Below, piece by piece: positions 29,973 through 41,900 of a stretch of 64,000 nt of DNA. The notes beneath the pieces are model-generated. The model saw nothing but the letters and a program-made list of their open reading frames with translations. It was not told the DNA's origin and did not search any database. The stretch's first letter is position 1; every line of letters starts with the position of its first letter. The stretch is from positions 620,001 to 684,000 of the forward strand of contig JALIGW010000063.1 of NCBI GenBank assembly GCA_023053685.1, given 5' to 3'. Position numbers and translations under genes: made by a program. The stretch comes from Diadophis punctatus similis. Taxonomy: Eukaryota > Chordata > Lepidosauria > Squamata > Dipsadidae.

Positions 29973-32900
29973 TGGACTTCCGGTTTGGCGTTCGTCGTCG
30001 AATGGCGCTCCTTCTTCAGGGCGCTTTCCCGACTCCCTGCCAAGCCGCCAGAACAGCTGTCTGGCGGCTTGGAATCTCTCTGCCCCGGACATAGGGGGGA
30101 GAGGAGAGCGTGGCAGGTGGGGTAGAGCCCCCCTGGCGCCCTAGGAGTCATCCAAGGGCGCGGAGGGAAGGCTCCCCAAGTAGCCTGCCCCTAGCTCCGG
30201 GAGCCTGGGAATCTCCGCTTTTGCGGAGCAAGATGCCGAAGCCGCCGCTGCTTCCAGAAGAGGATTTTTAAAACTTTTTTTTGTGTATTTAATGAAGCAG
30301 ACAGAGAGAACCAGGGGCTTTGCTGGGCAAGTATGGATTTTCTTTTTCTTTTTTTTAAAACCCTCGGCTAACTTTCACTTTGAAGAAACAAAGTAACATT
30401 TAATATGCAACAATATGGCGTTTGAAGGAGGAGAAGTGAAAGTGATTTCCGTTTTGCTTGTGGTTCTCTTTTTTCATGGAAACTCTTTGTTTCGAAAACT
30501 GAAAACTGGCTGTCCTTCTTATATTCTCTGATAACTGATAATTTTTTAAAAAAATAAATAAGGACTATTCGCCTTTGAAAGTGGAAAGTATTTTTTTAGA
30601 GATCTGGCTTTTTAAGGCGTTTTGAAGAAGTTGGGAAGAGAAGTGAAGGTGAATTTTGCTTTGTTTGTTTGTGGCTCTTTCTCTTATGGAAAATTATAAC
30701 TTTGAAAACTGACTTTTTTTTTTCTCTGTCTCCTGATTTTGGAAGTTAAAAACTTTCTGTCTCTTACACTGGAAAGAATTTTATTTAGAGTTATGGCTTC
30801 TCTCTATACCTCTTTGGAAATATAAAAATGGCTTTAAGTCTGGAAAGATTGGGTTTTTTTTTTCTTCTGGCTTTTCTCTTGTGGAAATTTTGAAAACTGA
30901 CTTTTACTCTTTGTTCCGTGACCTTGGATTATAACAGCAACTGATAACTTCATTAAAATAAATAAATTATAAAAGACTATTTGCCCTGGAAATTATAAGA
31001 TTTTTTTTTCTTTCTTTTTTTAAAGATTTGACCCTTTTTTGCATTTCTTTGGAATTATAATAAAGAACAAGTGAAAGTTATTTGTGTTTTGCTTGTGGTC
31101 TCTGGACTTTGGGAAATTTTTGTATTTGAAAATTGGTCTCTATTTTTGATTCTCAATTCTGGATTATAAAACAATCGATAGTGATTTGGCACTTTCAGTG
31201 TAATTTTTTGGAACTACAACAATGGCTTCAAAGTATGGAATGATTGCCTTGAATAAAAGGCCTATTTATCCCTCTGCTTATACTTCTAAAATGCAACTTG
31301 TTACCGAGTCAACACCTCCACAAGCTTTGACATCGGAAAATTTATTAAATACTTTAAAGATTATGAAACAAGACTTAATTTTGGAATTTAACCAAAAAAT
31401 CACTGAAATAGAAAAAAAAATGCAGGATGCTTTAAAGAATATGGAAAAGCAGTTACGGATGGATATGTTAGAGGTTTGCAAAGGTTTAGCAACAAATGTT
31501 GATGTTTTGGAGGACTGTATTGAAACAAATAAACAAGCGCTGGCAACCTCGATGGAATATATAAACAAATTTCAAAAGGACATTGCAAATTTTGAAACAG
31601 AGGTGTTGATGTCACAGTTTAGAAGAATGCAATTTGCCATTAGAGTAAGAGGGTTGAAGGAAGGTTTATATGATAATTTGAAAGGAAGAATGATTGAGGC
31701 CTTGGTACAGGTTTCTAGAATTTCTAAAGATGAGTTGGCTACACAAATAGAAAAGATATACAGGGTCAACTCGTGGCACGCAAAACAAAAACATTTACCA
31801 AGGGACATTGTTATATATTTTACCACAAGAGTTTTACGGAATAGAATTATCCAGGCGACGTTTAAGAATAATCTTCAGGTGAATGGTCAGGAACTTAGGA
31901 TATGGAAAGAAATTCCCTCTAAAATGCTTAAAGCTAGAAAAGAATTTACTTTTTTGATTGATGAACTTAAAAGATTGGATTTACAATATAAATGGGAAGC
32001 ACCAACAGGAGTAACGGTGAAATTTTTGGAGAAAAGATATCGGCTCAATACGATAAACAAAGCTATCGAATTTTATGTTAATATTTTAAAGGCTGATATA
32101 TCTAAAATTCCAGAAGAAAGATGTATTAATGTAGAAGAGGATAAGGAGGAAAAGTCATCTTTACCGGATCAAAATGATATAGTTTCAAAGAGTCAAAGTG
32201 AACTGCAGAGCCAGAAAGATGTGAAAAAGGAGATGGAGCACTGGGACCAGATGGAAGAGGAGCTGATAAATTCAAAATCATCAAGATATAAAAGGAGGCA
32301 ACCAATAAGATATAAAGAGAAGTAGTGTTGATATGTATTAGATGGATGGAGATAATATAATTGTATTTTCTTCTTCTCCTTTTTTTTATTGTTGTTTCTT
32401 CTTTCTTCTTTTTTTCTTTAAAAAAAATTTTTTTTCTCTTTTTTAATAATTCTTTAAGAATTGGAATTTTTAATTTTTAATTAAAATTATTAAGTTATAA
32501 ATTATTACAATTAGATTTTAAAAGTTGTTTTAAAGGAAGGATTTTTTTTTCCCTTTTGCTTTAGGTTTTCGTTTTTCTCTCTCTCCCTTCTAGGTTCCTA
32601 CTATTATTATTATTATTATTATCATTATTATTATTACTATTGTTACTATTTTTATTGTTATTATTATTATTATTAATATTACCTTTAAGGATATTTTTTT
32701 ATTATGAATTAACAAGTTGTGTATAATAATACTATGTGGTTATGATGAAATTCAAAAGTTTTATTATTTAATATGTAGACACGTAATATTATTTTTAGTT
32801 TTATTTGAATTAATAAGTTGTTTTATAATAATATGTTGTTATGATGAAATTTAAAGGTATTATTATTTAATATTTAGATATTAGCTACGTAAAATTTTCT

Positions 32901-33327
32901 CGGTTTTAGTTAATCATGAGATTATTATTATTATTAATGTTTTTTTAAAGATTTAGTATTATTAATAATTTTTATAGGTCTAGAAAGTTGATTGAAAGGA
33001 GGAGGGAAAAACTGTTTTCCTTCCTTTGTTTAACCCAGATTATTATTATTATCAACAATATATATTAATATATTTTTACTTTTTATTTTTTATCTTTTAG
33101 AATTATATTGGAAATAATGGAAAATATAGAAATTTAATGATGTTAGCATTGTATAATTTGGAGTTGAGGGGTTTTTCTTTTTTCTTTTTTCTGTAATTAC
33201 TGATATTACGCCCTGAATTCTCTCTGGGAAGTCTGGGGGGGGAGGGGGGAGGGAAGGGGGCGGGGGTGGGGAGAAAAATAAAAAAAATGTTTGTACTCTG
33301 TACTAATAAAACTTTTTCAATAAAAAC
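29973..33327 (+). mobile_element. L1-like element with ORF1 but no ORF2 (half-L1)
   Basis: A 3.36-kb unit bounded by a perfect 13-bp duplication. It starts TGGACTTCCGGTTTGGCG with a GC-rich 5' region that turns T-rich (29973-31221). One intact ORF1 follows (31222-32325). About 1 kb of A/T-rich simple sequence comes next, then a G-rich polypurine tract (about 33232-33270) and an A-rich end with AATAAAA (33327). G-rich 3' UTR tracts are characteristic of L1. No endonuclease or RT sequence is visible between 32326 and 33327. Movement would need enzyme supplied by another L1, comparable to mammalian HAL1. Confidence 0.85.
31222..32325 (+). CDS. L1 ORF1p-like RNA-binding protein (intact, 367 aa)
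   Basis: Starts at the ATG at 31222 after a long 5' UTR and ends with TAG at 32323-32325. Residues about 40-130 form a coiled coil (heptad-like, rich in L, M, E, K), expected to trimerise. An RRM-like domain starts near residue 140 (AIRVRGLKEGLYDN). The C-terminal domain holds LPRDIVIYFTTRVLRNRI, LRIWKEIPSKMLKARKEF and VKFLEKRYRLNTINKA, as in L1 ORF1 proteins that coat the element RNA. The tail is Lys/Glu-rich. No frameshift or stop over 367 codons suggests recent insertion. Expression is unknown. Confidence 0.88.
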   Translation: MASKYGMIALNKRPIYPSAYTSKMQLVTESTPPQALTSENLLNTLKIMKQDLILEFNQKITEIEKKMQDALKNMEKQLRMDMLEVCKGLATNVDVLEDCIETNKQALATSMEYINKFQKDIANFETEVLMSQFRRMQFAIRVRGLKEGLYDNLKGRMIEALVQVSRISKDELATQIEKIYRVNSWHAKQKHLPRDIVIYFTTRVLRNRIIQATFKNNLQVNGQELRIWKEIPSKMLKARKEFTFLIDELKRLDLQYKWEAPTGVTVKFLEKRYRLNTINKAIEFYVNILKADISKIPEERCINVEEDKEEKSSLPDQNDIVSKSQSELQSQKDVKKEMEHWDQMEEELINSKSSRYKRRQPIRYKEK

Positions 33328-33340
33328 GAGTCAGCACTGG
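33328..33340. repeat. Target-site duplication, right copy
   Basis: GAGTCAGCACTGG, identical to 29960-29972. Confidence 0.8.
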
Positions 33341-35206
33341 AAGAGTGTTGCAGGAGATGCGGTGCACACGAGCAGCAGCCCCGGAACATCCACTTGTCAT
33401 TTCCTGCCTTTTGGGCCTGGCGCGGTCTGCTGCTGTGGGGCCTTTGGCTGACTGCCGCAGCTCTCAGACTCAGTCCCATAGCAGCAACAAAAGAAGGTAA
33501 GACCTACGCTGGTGGAGGGGGGGAAGACCAGCTGCACCTCGGGTCCTGAAGGGCAGGGTGTGCTCTCCCACTGCTGCTGGTGCCGGCACCATGGCCACAC
33601 AGTTAAATTCCCCGGTGCGGCGCAATTCTGGAATGGCGGAGAGCCCAGGCAAGATTGCCTAGGCTCTCTGCCATCCTCTCTGCCCCGGTGCGATGTAGTA
33701 GCGCCAACTACATCACACCAGGGAATTTTGCAGTAGGGACAGAGCCACCCGATGAGGCTTTGTTTGAGCATGGGTCAGTGGGGTGTGTGGCGCTTCAAGA
33801 CTGGGAAGTGCTTAGAGCGGCAAGAGGGAAGGAAAGGTGACCACGACTTTCTCTTCCTCCTCCTCCTTGCAGGGTTCATTGAGTTTGTTTTACAAGCTCG
33901 TCCGAGGTCTGCAAGGCTTAGAAATGGTGGCTGCTTTTGAAGCCTTCAACCCTGATCATGGCTGTTGGGAGACTGCAAACCTTTCCTAGCTCTTGCTAGG
34001 TTTGGGAAACCACACACAGCATGCTAAAGTGGCAGCTTCAGATGAGCTTCCTAAAATCTTTTCCTTCCCCCTTCGCCCAACCGGTGCAAACTGCAACAGT
34101 TTCACTGATTAATTGTTCTCCCTGATGGGAAATTTCTCCGTAATTTTAGGTTGGTTTGAAGTTACTTACATTCATTCCAGAGAATCAAAGAGTCTTAAAG
34201 GGTGGAAGCAGTGCCAACCAAACTCCTGCCTTTTAAGCCCCTATAATGGCATTGATCTGAGTTGGGGCGGGGGTCTCTCCGCCTGGCTAAGTAGGTCTGG
34301 CACCAAGACTGCTAGTTGGAGATGGTGTTGCCGGGCTGCCCCCATCCCAGTGGGCTGTGCTCTCAGCCCCCCTTGTGGGTTCTTGAAAAGCGTCCCCTCG
34401 ACACGCTCCAATGCCTGAGGAGGCAGGGGAGGGCTGCAGGTGTCCTGGTTGATCTGGGGATGGGTGTGAATTTCCCCAGACAAACCGTCCCACATCCCTC
34501 TCCATCCCTTCTCCTGTGAAATTGCTTTCTCCCACTCCCATTCTCCCCAGGAGTGGAATGTCATATCCTGTACCAGGGAAGAGGCCAGCCTGCCCCCTTC
34601 CTGGATGACTGCAGCTTCAGCTGGGGTGCCCCATCTTTTTCCCCAAAACCAGCCCCTCAGGCCAGGTGGATTGATGTCCATTGGGCAGAGAAAACCACAC
34701 TCTGCAGGAGGAACCCTTTTGGCACCCCCTTAACTCATGGAACAGCACATATTGCGGTGGCCTTTCACAACTGCGGCAAGCAAGCGGGCTGTGGTGGATT
34801 CAGTGTTAAGGGAAATGTTGACAAAGTTGTGTGGGTATCCATTTTGTTGGAAGGTGTGCCTAGGCTGGCTGTTTCCTTATTCTGGTGCTCGAAGTTGCTG
34901 TGTAATCACTACATTGTACTGGGATCGTCAGGGGGAACTTTGTATTGGCTGCTGTCCACTGGAACCAACTTGGGCTCCTGCTAATGGGAAAATAAGAGCT
35001 TGTATGGATGATCGAGGTCTGTACGCCTCCTGTGTATGGGAAATGTGCGCTACACCTCCACTTCATTTTATTTATGAAAATTGTTTTCTTTTCTAAACTA
35101 AAACCTCAGTATTCAGGTTAAAATGCCGTGTTGGCACTTTGCGATAAATAAGTGGGTTTTGGGTTGCAGTTTGGGCACTTGGTCGCTAAAAGGTTCACCA
35201 TCACTG
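33341..35206. mobile_element. GC-rich region ending in a hAT right terminus
   Basis: The right end AAAAGGTTCACCATCACTG (35188-35206) is the reverse complement of the CAGTGATGG-type left ends at 1219 and 26049. The preceding GCAGTTTGGGCACTTGGTC fits that family. The left end was not found, so how much of 33341-35187 belongs to it is unknown. 34207-34277 is shared with 5047-5113. Open frames here do not look like genes. Confidence 0.4.
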
Positions 35207-35759
35207 CCTTAGAGGCAAGAGACCACATTGATGGACAGCAGAAGTCACTTTACAGGCTGTTGAAGTCTCTTCCTTGAGCATCATTTTCTGGACATGTCCT
35301 AACAGGAAGGACTACGACCAGTACAGAACAGTGCCCCAAGGGGGGTATCTGTAATTTTTCACTAATGTGCTTCTCTCCAGCTAGCCTTCCTTGCATGGAA
35401 GAAGTTCAGGGTCTCAAGAGGAGAAGTTCCTTCTCACTGTTATTATCACCATACTGCCCTTGAGCTCTCTTCTGCTACTTCTCCACTGACTGTCTTTGAT
35501 GTAAACATCAGACTGAAGCAACATGGAAAGGATCTTGCATCAGAAAAGGATAAATACCACAAGTTATGTTCTTTGTAGCTCAAGTTACAGGACAGGCAGA
35601 AGCTGTGCTCTTGAATTTACTTTCTCTCTCTTTGCCAGGTGAACCTTGGTTTCTCTCTGTCTGAATCAGGAAAGCCACTGGATATTCCATCCTGTGAGAA
35701 TGCTTCCAATTCTTCTAATTCTTCTTTTTCTTCTTTAGAAACGGGAAGCCCCACGAATT

Positions 35760-35977
35760 ATGGACCTCCTGCTTCTGCTTCGGATACTGCTGGTGTCCCA
35801 GTCAGTCTCTGGGAAACAAAGAAAGAAATGCCCACTGAATTTGGACCACCAGGATGGAGAAAAGCCATGGAGCTATTATATGCCAGGAGATCTTCTCATT
35901 AGTACAGTCGTCTCTGCATCAACAATAGCACATAAAATATTACCTTTCAACATGGCTCCTTCTAGAAAGATTCAGTT
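35760..35977 (+). CDS. V2R copy 2 exon 1
   Basis: ATG at 35760. Signal peptide [18 protein letters not shown], then [18 protein letters not shown] and MPGDLL. Phase 2 end before GTAAGT (35978-35983). Confidence 0.85.
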
Positions 35978-38900
35978 GTAAGTCACTCACTCTGTTGGTT
36001 TTATTCCCTCCATTTGCAGTTCTAACACTTTACTTTTTTCCTTATTATGTAACTTACTCTTATATTGAAGAACCTGACTAATTGTTTGAATCCTTTTTAT
36101 TTCCACACCCTCAATATTTTGTCTTATTTTCTGAGGGTAGAAACATGAGGCAAATGAAACCTGGAAGAAGTCCACATTATTTTCCTCCCTCTGTTCAATC
36201 CTAAATTCATGACTGGAATACGACTTTTGTTGAAAGTAATAATTGAAGTGGTTCCAATTCCCTTTGTCTGACCATTTCCATATTTTTATAACCGATTGAT
36301 ATTCAGTGTCTGGTTTTTAAAGGAATAGATGATGACTTCTTTTTAGAACAGCTTCTCTGGGTCACTTATCAAAAATTTCCTTCCTTTTATGGTGGTTCTA
36401 TTTTAATGACTGAATTATTCTGAAACCTGTTTAGTGGGCTATGAATATTAGTACTCCTAAAAATAATGGTATATTTCTGATTTTTTTAAAAAAACCTTTT
36501 TGAGGACTATCTCCATCCACAACACTCATGATATTAAAGGGTTGATGGGTGACTACCATTTGCCTCTAGTTTGGGATGAATATTGACTTAAGTCTTAGCT
36601 TGTAGAGAAAAAAGAGGATTAAATGGAGAAAAAGTATTTTTTGTTGCTGCTGCTGATGGCAATATTAACATGAGCATGGTTTTTTGCCAGTTTATTTTAT
36701 ACAAAGCAAAGAATTATACACGGTTTTCAATTTTGAAATGGTGAAGAAGAATCCCCAGCTCCTGCACAATCTCACACTTAGCTATAACATCCATGACAAC
36801 CATTTGGACCCAATTGGCACTTCAGATGCCTTGCTGGACATGATCTCTACTGGAGAAGCCAATGTTCCCAACTACAGCTGTGGAAGGAAGGACAACCTTT
36901 TGGCTCTTGTTGATGGAGCTGGCAGGGACATCTCCATCCAGATATCAACATTAGCTGGCACCTATAAAGTCCCACAGGTTTGCGTTTATCTTTATCTTTC
37001 TCTAAAGTGAGTGAAGTGTTGGTGTGTGAGCGATAGATCCAACCATTTCTTCTCTATGGAAGTCAAGAACTGCTTTTCACCATGGCATTTGTAGGTGTTA
37101 TGAATAAGGGTTGGGATATGCAGTGGGGAGGGAACAAGGCTCAAAAGATGTTTCTTTTCATGACATCATCCCCATTGCTTTGAGGGCTTCTGCTGCACAT
37201 TTGTGAAGGTGAGGAGAGGCTCTGTGTTCAATCAAGGAGTCTTCTGCACAATAGGAATGTGCAGCACTGGTGGAAAGCTCCAAATTTTTTACATGATCTT
37301 AGTCAAAATAATGATACTCTCAATCATGAACAAATCCCAGATGTATCAACAAAGTTCCACTGGATTATCTTTTCTACTCTTGATAAAACATAAACATATT
37401 AAGAACCTGTAGAGACCACTAACATTATCCATTTTATTAAAAAATTACAAATATGTTAGCCAACATGTCAATCATTGTTTCCCCCAAAATGGTCATGATC
37501 AAATTCATCCTAAAAGGTCTGAAGAACAATGTTAGAATGCAGTACTGCAGGCTTCTTTGCTGATTGTCAGCTGCCAGGCATTCGGCAGTTCGAGTCTCAT
37601 CAGCTCAAGACTGATCCTTTCAAGGTCAGTAAAATGAGATAGTTGGTGACTCTGTAAACTGCTTAAAGAGGGCTATAAAGCACTGTGAAGCAGTATATAA
37701 GTCTAAGTGCTATTGCTATATATAAAAAATGGAATAAAAAGGACCCTAGCAAATTCAGGCCCGTTTGCCTGATAGATATTGTTTCTGAAATACATGCCAG
37801 TTTCCCCTTGGAATACTGCATCCAGTTTTGGTCACCACAATGTAAAAAAGATGTTGAGATTCTACAAAGAGTGCAGAGAAGAGCAACAGTGTGGAGTTTT
37901 CTATGCATTTTTGCGTTTTCTTATGCACTTTATTTCTGCCAGCCTGAACATTGATTTGTTTCCATTGTTACATCGAATCTCTACCTCGGAAGTGGGAGGG
38001 GGATGGGAATGTGGAAGTTTGTGTATTAAGGTTGGGTGGTTGATGCAAGTGGGTGTAAACGGATTTGGTTGAAAGGATATTTATTTGTGAATGTATATTG
38101 ATATATTGGGCGGATGAAATTAGTTTGGATAGAATGTGTGAGTCTGGGACAGGGGTTCGGGTCCCCTCTGCTGAGTGTGGAAACAGAAGCGCAGGGGGCC
38201 TTGATTTCGACCCCCAGTTCAGTGTGGATGGTATGTATGGCCTGCAGGGAGAGAGGAGGACCAGCGGGGAGGGGGAGGGGATCTCTGGGGGGGGTGGAGA
38301 GCAGGAATATTTGGGTCATGATAGGGAGAGGTAGGTATAGTGGGAGCAGAGGGGTGGGCAGCTCTCGGGGAATAAGACCTCGCTGTTTACAAGCGATCCC
38401 TTGTTCTGGCCCCTCCGATGTGGTTCCATCTTGCTCAACCTGAGTACCTGGTGACTGGGATTTCCAGGGCCCTGGGCTCAAGCTGATGCTGTTGAATGCC
38501 AGGTCAATTGTCAGCAAAGCCCCCCTGATACGTGATTTAATCACTGACGAGGGGGTGGACCTGGCATGCATAACTGAGACCTGGCTAGGCCAGGAGGGGG
38601 GAGTAGCCCTCTCCGAGATATGCCCAGATGGGTTCTCAGTGTTGCATCAGCCACGACCCCAGGGAAGGGGGGGAGGAGTGGCTATTATAACACGCCAGAA
38701 TCTGCATCCTCGTAGGAGCCCTGCCCCGGAGATTGTCAGGTGTGAGACGCTCCTTCTGAAATTGGACTTAGGGGTTCAGGTGGGCCTTTTGTTAGTGTAC
38801 CTGCCTCCCAGCTGCATTACCAAGGCCCTGCCTGAGCTGCTTGAGGCGGTAGCAAGCCTGGTGGTGGAGTTCCCCAGGCTTTTGGTGCTGGGGGACTTTA

Positions 38901-41900
38901 ACCTGCCTTCAGTGGGCGAAACCTCTGGTGCAGCTCAGGAGTTCTTGGATTCCATGACAACCATGGACCTAACCCAAGTAATCCAGAGTCCAACACATGA
39001 GGGAGGTCACACGCTTGACCTAGTGGACCTCTCGGGATAGTGGAGAGATGATCCGAAGCCAGGGGATATAGTCACCACCCCATTGTCATGGTCAAATCAT
39101 TTCCTATCTGAGGTTGGATTTCACAGCCTCACTCCTCCCCCGTTCGGAGGCAGGACCGACTAGGTGGTTCTGCCCCAGGCACCTAATGGAGCCGGAAGGA
39201 TTCCAGAGGGAACTTGGGGAAATACCTGAAACACAATTCATCTGAGTCCCTGGTGGCTGCCTGGAACACCGCAGCATCAGGGGCATTAGATCGGATTGCG
39301 CCTTTGCGACCTCTCCGTGGCAGTGGATCCCGGAAAGCTACCTGGTTTACTGAGGAGCTCTGGGAGATGAAGCGCCACAAGAGACGTCTAGAGTGACGCT
39401 GGAGAGCCAGTAAAACCGAATCTGACTGAACATTTCTAAGAACTTTTATTGTCTTATCTAGTGGCGAAAAGGGTGGCAAAACAATCTCATTTTTCCGCTC
39501 TTATTGCATCTGCAGATTCTCACCCAGTCACCTTGTTTAGGGTGACTCACTCCCTCCTTGCTAAAGGGGGGAGCGAGGAACACTTGCAAGGAAGAGCTGA
39601 GGAATTCGCGCAGTTTCTGACGGATAAAGTCGCTCAGATTCGATCGAACATGGACTCCGTCTGGACAGAGTCCAGTGAGTTGACAGGGGCAAGTCTTTGT
39701 CCAGCATTGTGCGAAGAGTTTGAGCCAGCTACTCCTGATGATGTGGACAAGGCCGTGGGTGCGATGAGCTCTTCCACCTGTTTATTGGACCCGTGCCCCT
39801 CCTGGCTGGTTTCAGCCAGCAGGGAAGTGGCACGCGGCTGGATTCAGGTGGTGATCAACACTTCTTTTAGGGAGGGATCCGTACCACAGCCTTTAAAGGT
39901 TGTGGTGGTGAGACCCCTCCTTAAGAAGCCTTCCCTGGATCTGGCAGATTTGAAGAACTTTCGTCAGGTCTCCAACTTACCTTTCATAGGGAAAGTTGTT
40001 GAGAAGGTGGTAGCTTTTCAGCTTCTTCGGTTATTGGAGGAAACTGATTATCTAGATTCCTTTCAATCGGGTTTCAGGCACGGCTACAGTACAGAAACTG
40101 CCTTGGTCACCCTGATGGATGATCTCTGGCGAGCCTAGGATGGGGGCTATTCTTCCATCCTGGTGTTACTTGACCTCTCAGCGGCTTTCAATACCATTGA
40201 CCATGGTATCCTTCTGCATCATCTCGGTGAGTGGAGGCACCATTTTACGGTGGTTCTCCTCTTACCTCACTGATAGGATGCAGTCAGTGTTAACAGGAGG
40301 ACAGAGGTCGTCTCCTAGGCCCTAGACTTGTGGGGTGCTGCAGGGTTCAGTCCTCTCGCCCATCCTGTTCAACATTTACATGAAACTGCTGGGGGAGATC
40401 ATCCGTCGACACAGAGTGAGTTTTCAACAGTACGCTGATGACACCCAGCTGTATTCTTCCACCCCATTTCAATTCAGGGAGGCAGTGGATGTAATGTGCC
40501 GATGCCTGGACGATGTCAGGATCTGGATGGGGAGGAACAGGCTCAAGCTTAACCCCGACAAGACTGAGTGGCTCTGGATATTGCCTCCTAAGGACTATTT
40601 CGACTGTCCCTCCTTGGTTCTTGGGGGAGAAAAATTAACTCCCTCGGAACGGGTTCACAATTTGGGAGTTCTCCTAGATCCACAGCTAAAATTAGACCAA
40701 CATCTCACAGCTGTGGCTAGGGGAGCCTTTGCACAGGTTCGCCTGGTGCACCAATTGCGACCATACTTGGAGAAGGAGGCTCTACTCACAGTCACTCATG
40801 CCCTTGTCACCTCCCGATTGGACTACTGTAATGCGCTCTACATGGGGCTACCCTTGAAAAGTATTCAGAGACTTCAATTGGTGCAAAATGCGGCTGCGCA
40901 TGCTGTGGTGGGTGTCTCAAGATACACCCACGTAACACCCATACTCCGCCAGCTGCATTGACTGCCCATTGGTTTCCGGGTGCAATTCAAGGTGTTGATC
41001 ATCATCTTTAAAGCCATACATGGCTTAGGTCCAGGTTATCTCTGGGACCGCATCCTACCTCATACTTCCCTTCGACCGGTTAGGTCCCACAGAGTGGGTC
41101 TCTTCCGGGTCCTGTCAGCCAAACAGTGCCAGCTGGTGGGGCCTATGGGGAGGGCCTTCTCTGTAGGGGCCCCTGCTCTCTAGAACCAACTACCTCCAGA
41201 GATCCGAATTATCCCCACCTTGCTGGCCTTCCGAAAAGCCATCAAGACATGGCTCTTCCTGCAGGCGGGGTGATTTTGTGAAAACTTTCACCCATGTATG
41301 CATGGTTTTGTATGTCTTTTTAAACTGTTTTTAAATTGTTTTTAATAATTTTATTGTTTAGTTGTTCCTTAAAATGTTGTACGCCACCCGGAGTCCTCAG
41401 GGAGTAGGGCGGCATAGAAGAACACTAAATAAAATAAATAAATAAATAAAACAAGATGATTAGGGGACTGGAGGCTAAAACATATAAAGAACGGTTGCTG
41501 GAATCAGGTATGTCTAGTTTAATGAAAAGAAGGACTAGGGGAGACATGATAGCAGTGTTCCAATATCTCAGGGGTTGCCACAAAGAACAGGGAGTCAGTC
41601 TATTCTCCAAAGCACCTGAGGGCAGGACAAGAAGCAATGGGTGACTTGGCTCCTAATCGGCCAAAAGTTGCTGCACAAAGAATCCAAGATTTTCAAAACA
41701 GAGAAAGATATAGCCATCCTCAGTAAGGGTTGGACATTTAAATGCATTAACTGATGGAAATGTACCTTCCAAATTGCCAAGTATTGAGTTCAATCTTCCA
41801 AATCCCTTACAGTGAATATACTTCTATTTGTGGATCTCCAGAGATAGAAGATGTAATGCATCTATTATTTTGAATGTCAATTCTATAAGAAAGTGAGAGA

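Larger units (their letters stand above)
37889..41449 (+). mobile_element. L2-type LINE copy C (sense, near full length, intron 2)
   Basis: Inserted into the CR1 fragment: AGAGCAACA precedes it and ACAAGATGATTAGG follows, against AGAGCAACAAAGATGATT in copy 1. It has a GC-rich 5' region (37889-38485), endonuclease, RT, a 3' UTR with GTACGCCACCCGGAGTCC, and a short AAAT tail (41427-41449). About 3.56 kb, so close to complete. Confidence 0.87.

Noticed and set aside
33397..34984. Several GC-rich frames of 60-146 codons
   Set aside because: Overlap on both strands, no motifs, no splice support; likely non-coding transposon interior.
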